From NCBI GenBank assembly GCA_002901265.1, contig PPHI01000001.1:558001-622000 (forward strand): 64,000 nt of DNA, read 5' to 3'. The stretch is from Rhodopirellula baltica. GTDB taxonomy: Bacteria > Planctomycetota > Planctomycetia > Pirellulales > Pirellulaceae. A program made the translations under genes and the position numbers. Below, piece after piece: positions 1 through 8,323 of the stretch (its first letter is position 1; each line of letters opens with the position of its first letter). The notes below the pieces were generated by a model. The model ran no database searches. It was not told where the DNA came from and saw nothing but the letters and a program-made list of their open reading frames with translations.

Positions 1-288
1 TGTAGCGAACAAGGGTACCACGCTGCCGAGGATCAGCCGGCACAGCTGCAAACTCAATCGGTCGCACTGTTGAAAACTTGGCAGATCCTGCGGGAGTGTC
101 CTTCGGTGATCGCGTTCGACTATCACCGGCCTGTCGACCACCCACACGAAGGCGGATTGCGTCTGGGACTTCGCGGCTTGCCGCAACCGGGGAATCGGAT
201 CGGAAATCCAAAACCGGCTTGGGAAGTGTTTCACGCGATCAATACCGAGCGGGAAGCGCATTTCGTCAACGACCTGCTCAAACAGTAG
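1..288 (+). CDS. C-terminal end of a DUF5722-like protein (partial)
   Basis: The reading frame is open from base 1 to the TAA at 286-288, so only about the last 95 residues are present. The visible part has SEQGYHAAEDQPAQLQTQ, then a helix leading into AFDYHRPVDHPHEGGLRLGL, and ends with KPAWEVFHAINTE. This pattern (a SEQG.H start, a YHR..DHP.EGG block, then KPAW.V..A) resembles the end of DUF5722 proteins, a glycoside-hydrolase-like family common in planctomycetes. The substrate is unknown. The start and any signal peptide lie outside the window. Family assignment is from memory of the pattern and is moderate. Confidence 0.6.
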   Translation, partial: CSEQGYHAAEDQPAQLQTQSVALLKTWQILRECPSVIAFDYHRPVDHPHEGGLRLGLRGLPQPGNRIGNPKPAWEVFHAINTEREAHFVNDLLKQ

Positions 289-503
289 CTGCGAAGCCGC
301 CTTTCGTTCTGCCTGAATCGGCGTGATTCACGGGCGTTTGGGCTCCTAAATCGGCGGAAACGTTGTTGAGTCAGCCGCCAAATCGGCGAACGACGAAGCG
401 ATTTGGCACTCTGGGGTATTTTTCTTGAAACATCGCTGCCGGTGATCCGCTTGGCATCTTGGTTCAACGTTTTTCAACGCAATGGCGAAAACAGGTGGTC
501 AAG

Positions 504-1691
504 ATGTCCTTCAAGAATTCACGAGCAGTCGTTTGCATATTGGTCGCAATGATCGCGACTTCGGTCGGTGTGCGGTCTTCGCGGGCGGATTCGGGGCAAT
601 ATAAAAAGGTCCTGCAAAGCGTCGCGTGGGTGATCACCAGCAATGCGGAAAACGAGACCAGCACTGGGACCGGCGTTTATGTCGATGCCGAAAAACGGCT
701 GTTGCTGACCAACTCGCACGTTGTTGGCGACAGTCGCAAAGCGGTCGTGTTTTTTCCAGATTCGCCAGACGGAAAGTTGGCGGTGCGCCGTAAGCATTAT
801 TTGCAGAACATCTTGAAGCTGGGCATCCAGGGCGACGTCGTTGCCGTCGACCGGAAGCGTGATCTGGCGCTGATCGAATTGCCGCGTGTGCCCGCGTCGG
901 TCTCAGCGATCAAGCTGGCGGACGAGAGCACCGCTCCGGGGACGAAAGTCGACTTGGTGGGCAATCCCGGCGATAGCGAAATCCTGTGGGTCTACACCTC
1001 CGGGACGGTTCGGTCGGTGTATCAAAAGAAGTTCAAATCGACACACGGCGAGCATGACTTCATGGCAGTCGAAACACAAAGCCCGATCAAACCTGGCGAC
1101 AGCGGCGGACCGATCGTTGACGAAGAAGGCCAACTCGTTGCTTTGGCGCAATCATTCTCGCCGCAAAGTGCGTTGGTCAGCTTTTGTGTTGACGTCAGTG
1201 AAATTCGGCAGATCCTGGCCAGCCCTTGGAAGAGTGCTCCGTTGGCGACACGTGTGATGCTGGATGAAGTCGGTGTGACGTACACGCGGCACAGCAGCGG
1301 TCACTACCAAATCGATCATGCGATTGGCGGCGGACAGAAGCAAGCGGTCTTCGTCGCACAGAATACTGAGTACCACGGACGTGCTGATGTGCGTCGGATT
1401 TGGTCGACCGTCCAAACGACCGCGAGCACTCCAAGCGAAGAGCTGATGATGCGATTGATGCGTCAGAACTCGGCAACAAAAATCGGGTCTTGGGCGATCG
1501 AAAAGAACGACGACGGTTATATCGTGTTCTTCGTCGCTAAGTTGGATGCGACGGCAAGCGACGAAGCGATGGAAAGCACGATTGACTATGTGGCCCGATT
1601 GGCCGGTGCGATGCAAAAGGATTTGAATCCCAAGCCAAGCGAAGCGTCCGCCGAAGCCACGCTGGCGGCATGGTTGGACATGAAGAACTAA
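504..1691 (+). CDS. Secreted trypsin-like serine protease
   Basis: Likely a secreted S1-type (HtrA/trypsin fold) endopeptidase. The frame opens at 459, but ATG 504 is preferred because it begins a normal signal peptide: basic MSFKNSR, a hydrophobic stretch, then a cut near SSRADS. Numbering from 459, the triad is visible as His87 (LLLTNSHVV), Asp135 (DRKRDLALIELP) and Ser215 (PGDSGGPIV). No PDZ domain follows. Instead there are about 150 residues I do not recognise, ending in a low-complexity Ala/Glu tail. It converges on the AraC-type gene 13 bases downstream. Protease identity is strong; the substrate is unknown. Confidence 0.85.
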   Translation: MSFKNSRAVVCILVAMIATSVGVRSSRADSGQYKKVLQSVAWVITSNAENETSTGTGVYVDAEKRLLLTNSHVVGDSRKAVVFFPDSPDGKLAVRRKHYLQNILKLGIQGDVVAVDRKRDLALIELPRVPASVSAIKLADESTAPGTKVDLVGNPGDSEILWVYTSGTVRSVYQKKFKSTHGEHDFMAVETQSPIKPGDSGGPIVDEEGQLVALAQSFSPQSALVSFCVDVSEIRQILASPWKSAPLATRVMLDEVGVTYTRHSSGHYQIDHAIGGGQKQAVFVAQNTEYHGRADVRRIWSTVQTTASTPSEELMMRLMRQNSATKIGSWAIEKNDDGYIVFFVAKLDATASDEAMESTIDYVARLAGAMQKDLNPKPSEASAEATLAAWLDMKN

Positions 1692-1704
1692 GGTGGTGCG
1701 ATCG

Positions 1705-2475
1705 TCAGGACGATTTGTTGGAAGCGAGATGGGCCATGCGAAATTGGCGAGGCGTCATGCCCATACGTTTGCGAAAGTGCTGTGTGAACGTGCTCTGATC
1801 ACAGAAGCCGTGATTGACCGCGACATGGCAGATCTCTTCGTCCGATCGCAGCAATGATTCGGCGGCGGATTGAATTCGCATCCGCAGCATCAGTTCATAG
1901 GGCGGTATCCCAAACGTATCGTTGATCTTGCGATTCAGTGTTCGCACCGAAGTCCCGATACCTTCGGCGAGTTCGTCAGCTGAAACGATCCTATCCAACC
2001 TAGTTCGCAAGTAGTTGACCGCTTGCGTGGCTTCATTGACCGGCCGCAGGACTTCGCGATCCAAGTCCCGACGCGAGATGCCCATCAATCCCACGATTGG
2101 TGCGGGCTTGCTGGCGGTCTTCTTGCCAAACAGCGGAACTTTGGTTGTCACGCACCAATCGGGCCGCCGGTCTTCGTCCAGCCAGACTTCCAAGCGATTG
2201 ACCAGTGGTTTGCCCGTTCGGAATACCCATTCGTCGTCGGCGCGATAGGCGGCGGCCAATTGTGGGGGGTAAACCTGTTCGTCGACCTTGCCGATGAACT
2301 CGCTCTCGTCTTTCATCCCCAGCCGTTCCAGAATCATTGCGCTGGCCGAAATCAGGCGACCGTCACGGTCTTTGACAAAGAAGTAGACGCCGGGAAGGTG
2401 GTCGAAAATGCCACGGATCGCGCCGGAATCGGCGAGACTGTCAAAAAAACGTTTCTGGAAAACATCGGCACGCAT
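1705..2475 (-). CDS. PAS and AraC-type HTH transcriptional regulator
   Basis: A one-component transcription factor. Residues about 15-130 look like a PAS_4 sensor domain (GVYFFVKDRDGRLISAS, then GKVDEQVYPPQLA). The last 100 residues are an AraC-type double helix-turn-helix ending in the classical CDQSTFTQHFRKRMGMTPRQFR. ATG 2475 is chosen over the TTG at 2508. It is divergent from the GH32 gene starting at 2613, with about 137 bases between the starts, so it is a plausible regulator of that gene and of itself. The ligand of the PAS domain cannot be read from the sequence. Confidence 0.85.
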   Translation of the reverse strand: MRADVFQKRFFDSLADSGAIRGIFDHLPGVYFFVKDRDGRLISASAMILERLGMKDESEFIGKVDEQVYPPQLAAAYRADDEWVFRTGKPLVNRLEVWLDEDRRPDWCVTTKVPLFGKKTASKPAPIVGLMGISRRDLDREVLRPVNEATQAVNYLRTRLDRIVSADELAEGIGTSVRTLNRKINDTFGIPPYELMLRMRIQSAAESLLRSDEEICHVAVNHGFCDQSTFTQHFRKRMGMTPRQFRMAHLASNKSS

Positions 2476-2612
2476 GGCCGGATCATAATGTTTTTGGCAG
2501 CAAGTCAAAAGACGTTTCCACGGCCTCTAGCAAGATGAATCCCGCGAACCGCACTCCGGTTTGCCAACCCTGCTCGTCCCCCCTCCAACTAGACGCATCT
2601 TCGCGGTTCCCC

Positions 2613-4817
2613 ATGCTTCGAAAAACAACAGCCGACCTGATTCGTGATTGCCGCCGCGGCGTGGCATCGATTGCGATCGCGTGTCCGATTTTTGGTTTTG
2701 CAATGCCGACCTATGCGGCCGACGACCTCGTGATCGCGGACTTCGAATCAAAGACCTATGAACCATGGACGGTGACCGGCGATGCGTTCGGGCCAGGGCC
2801 GGCCGAAGGTACGCTGCCTGGTCAGATGAGCGTGGATGGTTATGCCGGTAAGCGATTGGTCAACAGTTTCTTTGAAGGTGACCGGACGACCGGCACGCTG
2901 ACATCGCCCGCGTTTTCGATCGAGCGAGACTACATCGGTTTCTTAATCGGCGGGGGCAAGGACACGCAAAAGCTGGCATTGCAATTGCTCGTTGGTGGCG
3001 AAGTCGTACGAAGTGCGACGGGGCCGAATGATCAGGCGGGCGGCAGCGAACGGCTGGACCAAGATTCCTGGGATGTCAAAGACTTGAAAGGTAAGCAAGC
3101 ACAGATCCGAATCGTTGATCAAGCAACCGGTGGCTGGGGGCACTTGAACGTTGACCAGATCGTCCAAACCGACACGCGTCCGGTAGGCCCAATCCGTAAC
3201 GCCAAGCGAAACTTCGTTGCCGACGCGACCTACCTCAACTTTCCGATCAAAAATGGTGCTGACAAACGCGAGGTCACGTTATTGGTTGATGGCAAGGTTG
3301 CGGTTGTCAACACGATGGAACTTGCTGACGAAGGTGCCGATTGGTGGGCACCGATGGATGTCAGCGAGTGGCAAGGCAAAACGCTGACGGTGCAAGTCGA
3401 CAAGCTTCCCGAATCGTCGCGTGCACTTGAGTCGATTGAGTTGATGGATGAGCGAAAACAGAGTGACAACTTGTACGCCGAGCCGATGCGCGGCCAGATT
3501 CACTTTTCGCCCATTCGAGGTTGGAACAACGATCCCAACGGGATGGTTTACTACAAAGGCGAATACCATTTGTTCTTCCAGCACAATCCGTACGGCTGGG
3601 GATGGGGCAACATGCACTGGGGCCACGCGGTCAGCCGAGACATGGTTCACTGGACCGAACTGCGTGACGAATTGCTGCCGGATGAGATGGGTCCGATGTT
3701 CAGCGGCAGCGCCGTCGTTGACTGGAATAACACCAGCGGTTTCGGAAAAGACGGAGAACCACCGATGGTGTTGTTCTACACCGCGGCCGGCAATCCGACG
3801 ATTCAAGGTTTGGCGTACAGCACCGACGGACGCAACTTTACCAAGTACGAAGGCAACCCGATCGTTGGCGAAGTGACACCGGGCAACCGCGATCCCAAAG
3901 TGATCTGGCACGAACCTAGCAAACGCTGGGTGATGGTTTTGTATGTGGAGTGGAAAGGGAAACACACGGTCCACTTTTACACCTCACCAAACCTGCGTGA
4001 CTGGGAGTTGGCCAGTATCACCGATGGCGATGCCCCAGGCGGGCGTTATCTATTCGAGTGTCCTGACTTCTTTGAGCTGGCGGTTGATGGCGATCCAAAC
4101 AACAAAAAATGGGTGCTAACGGCGGCGGACAGTGTGTATGCGATCGGTTCGTTCGACGGAAAGAAATTCACGCCAGAATTCGAACGACTGCCCGGCCACC
4201 AAGGTCGTGGATTTTATGCGGCGCAGACCTTTAGCGATGTTCCCGAAAGCGACGGGCGGCGCATCCAGATCGGCTGGTGGCAGACCGATACGCGGGGAAT
4301 GCCGTTTAACCAAAGCATGACGATTCCGTTGGAACTGAATTTGATTTCGACCGACGATGGGCCACGCATGACGTTTGCACCCGTTCATGAATTGGAAACG
4401 CTTCGGGAAGTAACACACGACCTTGGGGCGTTCGAGCTCACCGAAAAGGACGCTAATCCTATCGATCAAATCCGTAACCAATTGTTAGAGGTCGAAGTTG
4501 AATTCGAGCCCGGTGATGCCGAGCAGATCGTATTCAACATTCGTGACGTGATGGTTGTTTATGATCCCCAGTCAGAACGTTTGCATGTCGACAATCATTC
4601 GGCTGCCGCACCGCTGCGTGATGGCAAGCAGCGTCTGCGGATTTATTGTGACCGAACGGGCGTGGAAGTTTTCGCTAGCGATGGACTGTGTTACGTTCCG
4701 CTGCCGTTCAATACCAAGCCTGAGAATCAACGCGTGCATTTCGAGGTTCGCGGCGGATCGATCGATGTCAAATCGATGAAGGTCCACGAGCTTCGTTCGG
4801 CTTGGAAAGGGCACTAG
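2613..4817 (+). CDS. Secreted glycoside hydrolase family 32 (levanase/fructanase-type)
   Basis: Hydrolyses beta-fructoside bonds (levan, inulin or sucrose) outside the cytoplasm. ATG 2613 gives a signal peptide ending near PTYAADD; the frame also opens at 2535. The three GH32 catalytic signatures are present, numbered from 2613: WNNDPNG with nucleophile Asp307, RDPK with the transition-state stabiliser at Asp427, and ECPD with acid/base Glu482. A C-terminal beta-sandwich follows (IEVFASDG region). About 240 residues precede the catalytic core, which is unusual for a minimal GH32 and suggests an added carbohydrate-binding-type beta domain. The divergent AraC/PAS gene is a likely regulator. Substrate specificity is uncertain. 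Confidence 0.9.
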   Translation: MLRKTTADLIRDCRRGVASIAIACPIFGFAMPTYAADDLVIADFESKTYEPWTVTGDAFGPGPAEGTLPGQMSVDGYAGKRLVNSFFEGDRTTGTLTSPAFSIERDYIGFLIGGGKDTQKLALQLLVGGEVVRSATGPNDQAGGSERLDQDSWDVKDLKGKQAQIRIVDQATGGWGHLNVDQIVQTDTRPVGPIRNAKRNFVADATYLNFPIKNGADKREVTLLVDGKVAVVNTMELADEGADWWAPMDVSEWQGKTLTVQVDKLPESSRALESIELMDERKQSDNLYAEPMRGQIHFSPIRGWNNDPNGMVYYKGEYHLFFQHNPYGWGWGNMHWGHAVSRDMVHWTELRDELLPDEMGPMFSGSAVVDWNNTSGFGKDGEPPMVLFYTAAGNPTIQGLAYSTDGRNFTKYEGNPIVGEVTPGNRDPKVIWHEPSKRWVMVLYVEWKGKHTVHFYTSPNLRDWELASITDGDAPGGRYLFECPDFFELAVDGDPNNKKWVLTAADSVYAIGSFDGKKFTPEFERLPGHQGRGFYAAQTFSDVPESDGRRIQIGWWQTDTRGMPFNQSMTIPLELNLISTDDGPRMTFAPVHELETLREVTHDLGAFELTEKDANPIDQIRNQLLEVEVEFEPGDAEQIVFNIRDVMVVYDPQSERLHVDNHSAAAPLRDGKQRLRIYCDRTGVEVFASDGLCYVPLPFNTKPENQRVHFEVRGGSIDVKSMKVHELRSAWKGH

Positions 4818-4830
4818 TTTTCTTGGGGCT

Positions 4831-4860
4831 TTGTGTCGTTTTCAAATCGAGGCGACACAA
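4831..4860. other. Perfect 8-bp inverted repeat after the GH32 gene
   Basis: TTGTGTCG at 4831-4838 is matched by CGACACAA at 4853-4860, with a 14-base loop. It lies 13 bases after the GH32 stop. No T-run follows, so it could be an mRNA 3' end hairpin or a chance palindrome rather than a classical terminator. The rest of 4818-5068 holds nothing else I recognise. Confidence 0.35.
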
Positions 4861-5068
4861 CGCCGGGGATCGTCCGCGTACTGAGAGCGATCCAGAAAAC
4901 GTCGCGGGGGGCTCCAAAACGACATGCCGTTCGATGCCATCGTGACTGGTGAACGAACGTGGTGGGAGGCGGCGTTGTCGTGCGACTAGCGGTGAATGTT
5001 TGCCGAGTAGGGTGAGCGTTGTCATTTGGTGATTGACACTTCAGTCGGTTTTCAATGATAACGCTGGC

Positions 5069-6043
5069 ATGACAGAACTTATGCCCATTATCGCATCCGT
5101 AATCGGCGTCTTCCTTGTGATGGGAGTCGGCGCCGCATGCCGTTACGCCGGCTGGTTGACCGCTGAAGCTGACCGCACGTTGGCAAACGTGACGGCGAAT
5201 GTGTTGATGCCTGCGTATTTCTTAAAACAATTTTCACCGGGCGGTAACACCGGCGAGAAGATGGAATCGCTCTCGCTGGCGAACACCTGGCAAGCGCCCT
5301 TGATGGGGTTTTTGGCGACAGCGATTGGGTTCGGAATCGCGATGTTATTTGCCCGTAAAATCGGGCCCAAGGTCGGTTTGAAAACCGATGCGTCGCAGCG
5401 GGCGTTCGCATTGTGTGTCGGGATTTGCAATTACGGATACATCCCGTTGCCGCTTGCGGAGACGTTCTATCCCTCAGCGGTCATCGACCTGATCATTCAC
5501 AATGTCGGCGTGTCGATTGCACTTTGGTCGATCGGGATTTCGATCATCAGTGGGTCAGGCGGCGACGGCTGGAAAAAAACGCTGACCAGTATTCCGCTAT
5601 GGGCAGTGGTCTTGTCGATCGGTGCCAGCATGATCGGGTTAACCGAGCGGATTCCTGTCCCGGTGATGAAAGCTGTCGATGCTCTTGGCGTTTGTGCGAT
5701 CCCGATGGGATTGTTGCTTAGTGGTGCGATCATCATCGACTTTATGCGTGATCGAACCTGGCGTTCCGAGCCCGGAGTGATCCTTTCCGCGATTGGGCTC
5801 CGTCAGATCGTACTGCCGGCGATGTTGGTCTTTTTGAGCGGAGTGATGGTACCGTCGACCGACTTGCGGATCGTCGCGATGCTGCAAGCCGCGATGCCGT
5901 CAGCCGTGTTTCCGATCGTGCTGTGCAAGCTGTACGACCGTGATACGCAAACCGCACTTCGCGTGATCCTGTGGACCTCGCTGACGGGATTATTTACGAT
6001 CCCGTTTTGGCTTGCGTTCGGCGGTTGGTGGTTGGGCGTCTAA
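5069..6043 (+). CDS. Auxin efflux carrier (AEC) family transporter
   Basis: An inner-membrane permease of the AEC/bile-acid-arsenite fold, 324 residues, with about ten hydrophobic segments. The N-terminal SVIGVFLVMGVGAACRY and the conserved core around CNYGYIPLPLAE are typical of bacterial AEC proteins, which move small organic anions or export metabolites. The frame opens at a TTG at 5033, but ATG 5069 places the start directly before the first membrane helix. It converges with the secretin-like gene, with three bases between stops. The substrate is unknown. Confidence 0.85.
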   Translation: MTELMPIIASVIGVFLVMGVGAACRYAGWLTAEADRTLANVTANVLMPAYFLKQFSPGGNTGEKMESLSLANTWQAPLMGFLATAIGFGIAMLFARKIGPKVGLKTDASQRAFALCVGICNYGYIPLPLAETFYPSAVIDLIIHNVGVSIALWSIGISIISGSGGDGWKKTLTSIPLWAVVLSIGASMIGLTERIPVPVMKAVDALGVCAIPMGLLLSGAIIIDFMRDRTWRSEPGVILSAIGLRQIVLPAMLVFLSGVMVPSTDLRIVAMLQAAMPSAVFPIVLCKLYDRDTQTALRVILWTSLTGLFTIPFWLAFGGWWLGV

Positions 6044-6046
6044 ACG

Positions 6047-7072
6047 CTACTTCGCCGGTTGCCCGTTGGGGAGACCCACGTTTTCTTTGGGCGTCACTTT
6101 TTCACCTGCGATGAACACGAGCGTCGACGTCGTAACCGACTCGGTGACTTGCTTGCCAAACATCTTTTTCGCATAGGGCACTGCGGACAGTTCCGGTGAC
6201 ACCTTGGTCTCGGTTTGTTCGCTTGTCTTGCGGATGAACGGATCCAGCATCAGCACGTTGCCCGAGGCAAGCTTCTGTGACGTTGCCGCTAGGCGGGTCT
6301 CGTGTGTGGGAACTTGCAGAGTCAGCTTTTTGTCGCCAATTCCGTACAAGCTGTATTCTTGCACGTCGGTTACTTGGGACTGTTGCAGTTTTGTGCGGAT
6401 CAAGAGTTCTTGGTCAATCCATTCGCCTTCGACAGCCAAGTGGATGCCTTCGTTAAGGACTTCGATTCCGGATTCAAACGAGACTTGGTTGTCCAGTGCG
6501 ACTTCGCGGAGCTTGGAAACAAACGGGCGCTGTACCATCTGTTCGATCGCACCGGTTTGGCCCGGAGCGACAATGATCTTGGGCGTGCTCACAATGCCGC
6601 TTTGTGGGTTATCACGAACAAACGCCATCGCAGATTGGAATTGTTCTGGTGTGAGCGAGGCCGTGCTGATGATGCTGCCAGAAACGGTGCGGCGTGAGCT
6701 GGCCGCTGTCGAGTCGCTGGCGGCTGCCGCAGGGGCTTTGTTTTGGGCCTCGATCGTTGTGATCTCGGTTTGGATGTTTTCGTGGTTGATCTGTTCATAG
6801 ATCGATTCACGCGTTTCGTCGTTCACATCGACGATGTAGATCTCGAATCGAATCAGTTCGCGGGGGATCTCGTGCGAAACTTGGCGGAGCATTCGCAAGG
6901 CGATTGTTTCACCTTCTCCCACCTGTATGACGTTTCCGCTAGCAAAAGGTCCGGAGTTCGGGGCTTCGGTTTGGCCCGCCGTTTTAACCGCCGGTTCATC
7001 GGCAGTCGCAAGCGATCCCGAAAGCCCAGCCAGAATGGTGAATGCAGCCGCACGGATCCAACCTTTCTTCAT
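6047..7072 (-). CDS. Secretin-like (type II/III secretion domain) exported protein
   Basis: A 341-residue protein with a signal peptide (MKKGWIRAAAFTILAGLSGS, cut near ATADE). An N0/N1-like region (RFEIYIVDVNDET) is followed by a stretch resembling the secretin beta domain: STPKIIVAPGQTGAIEQMVQ, then GIHLAVEGEWIDQELLIRTK and a late TLVFIAGEKV strand. Real outer-membrane secretins are longer and have several N domains, so this may be a planctomycete secretin-like paralogue without a pore function. No other secretion genes lie nearby. It is separated from ribD by 981 bases of the ribD coding direction upstream and is transcribed in the same direction. Confidence 0.6.
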   Translation of the reverse strand: MKKGWIRAAAFTILAGLSGSLATADEPAVKTAGQTEAPNSGPFASGNVIQVGEGETIALRMLRQVSHEIPRELIRFEIYIVDVNDETRESIYEQINHENIQTEITTIEAQNKAPAAAASDSTAASSRRTVSGSIISTASLTPEQFQSAMAFVRDNPQSGIVSTPKIIVAPGQTGAIEQMVQRPFVSKLREVALDNQVSFESGIEVLNEGIHLAVEGEWIDQELLIRTKLQQSQVTDVQEYSLYGIGDKKLTLQVPTHETRLAATSQKLASGNVLMLDPFIRKTSEQTETKVSPELSAVPYAKKMFGKQVTESVTTSTLVFIAGEKVTPKENVGLPNGQPAK

Positions 7073-7148
7073 CTCACCGGTTCCTTCACGAGTTTGAAAA
7101 CAGACACGGAGTCTATATCAAAAGACGCGGTTCGGCGGGAAGAGGAAA

Positions 7149-8309
7149 CTATTGCCTTCGGTAGATCAGCCGCACGTCATCGTCGAATTTGTCGACTTGA
7201 TCGAGCGTGAATTGGGGCGTTTGGGCGAGTTGTGCAATTCCACTGCCTAGGATTGGTCCAGGTGCGGTGGCACCGCCGAACAATTTGGGGCCGACGTAGG
7301 CATGGATTTCGTCGATCAGACATTCGTCGGCCGATTCGCCGATCAGGCTTGCCATCAGGTTTGGTCCGCCTTCGATCATCACGTTGGTTGCCGGTTCTTG
7401 TCCGGGCAAGCCGCTTGCGCAGCGGCCGAGGATGTCTGGCAAGCTGTCATTTTCGGCGAAGCAGATGATCCCCAGCGACTCCAGTTGGGCCCGTTCGTCT
7501 GGATTGACGAAGGGGCTGGTAAACAGGTACGTCGGGATGTCTTTCGCGCTTTGGACCAGTTTGGAATCGACCGGTGGCAGTCGACCACGGGAAAAGATCA
7601 TCCGCTTGGCGACTCGAGGCGGAGTGGCGGGATTGCCGTCGGCGTCTGTCAGTCTGGCGTTGAGCATGGGGTCATCAGCAAGGACGGTCCCCATTCCGAC
7701 CAAGATGCCATCGACACGGCCGCGCAGTCGGTGCACATGGCTGCGTGATTGTGGGCCGGAGATCCATTGGCTTTCGCCGGACGTGGTGGCGACGCGACCG
7801 TCGATGGTCATCGCCCATTTCGCGATGGTCCAAGGTTGGCCGGTGCGAAGCCGTTTCAGGTAGGGCGCGTTCAAGCGTTTTGCCTGGACCTCTTGGACTC
7901 CGACAGTGACATCGATCCCATGGTCGCGTAGTTGTGCCAGTCCGCCGCCGGCGACTTTAGGAAACGGGTCCTGCATGGCGATGACGACGCGTCCAATTTT
8001 GGCGTCGATCAACGCTTGGCTGCATGGTGGCGTTTTGCCGTGGTGACAACACGGTTCGAGTGTCACGTACGCCGTCGCGGATTCTGCATCAGCGGGCGAG
8101 TTCAAGCTGCGAAGGGCTTCTATCTCGGCGTGCGGTCCGCCGAATCGTTGATGGTAGCCCTGCCCGATGCACTGGCCATCTTTGATGATGACACAGCCCA
8201 CCATAGGGTTCGGTTCCACGAAACCCTCGCCGAGTTCGGCGAGGGCGATCGCTTTGCGCATCCAGAGTTCATCTCGATGCGTTGTGGCAGCTTGAGAGGA
8301 CACGGGCAT
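7149..8309 (-). CDS. ribD: Bifunctional riboflavin biosynthesis protein RibD
   Basis: Catalyses the deamination and the following sugar reduction in riboflavin synthesis. The N-terminal deaminase zinc site is visible as GPHAEIEAL and then CCHHGKTPPC. The C-terminal reductase has the expected WTIAKWAMTIDGRVAT and RVDGILVGMGTVLADDP motifs and ends normally. ATG 8309 is chosen: the TTG at 8327 overlaps the stop of the upstream SEC-C gene, and the ATG lies 15 bases after it. It is probably cotranscribed with that gene. No FMN riboswitch is seen upstream and no other rib genes are adjacent. Confidence 0.95.
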   Translation of the reverse strand: MPVSSQAATTHRDELWMRKAIALAELGEGFVEPNPMVGCVIIKDGQCIGQGYHQRFGGPHAEIEALRSLNSPADAESATAYVTLEPCCHHGKTPPCSQALIDAKIGRVVIAMQDPFPKVAGGGLAQLRDHGIDVTVGVQEVQAKRLNAPYLKRLRTGQPWTIAKWAMTIDGRVATTSGESQWISGPQSRSHVHRLRGRVDGILVGMGTVLADDPMLNARLTDADGNPATPPRVAKRMIFSRGRLPPVDSKLVQSAKDIPTYLFTSPFVNPDERAQLESLGIICFAENDSLPDILGRCASGLPGQEPATNVMIEGGPNLMASLIGESADECLIDEIHAYVGPKLFGGATAPGPILGSGIAQLAQTPQFTLDQVDKFDDDVRLIYRRQ

Positions 8310-8323
8310 CGGCTGTCCGGAGA

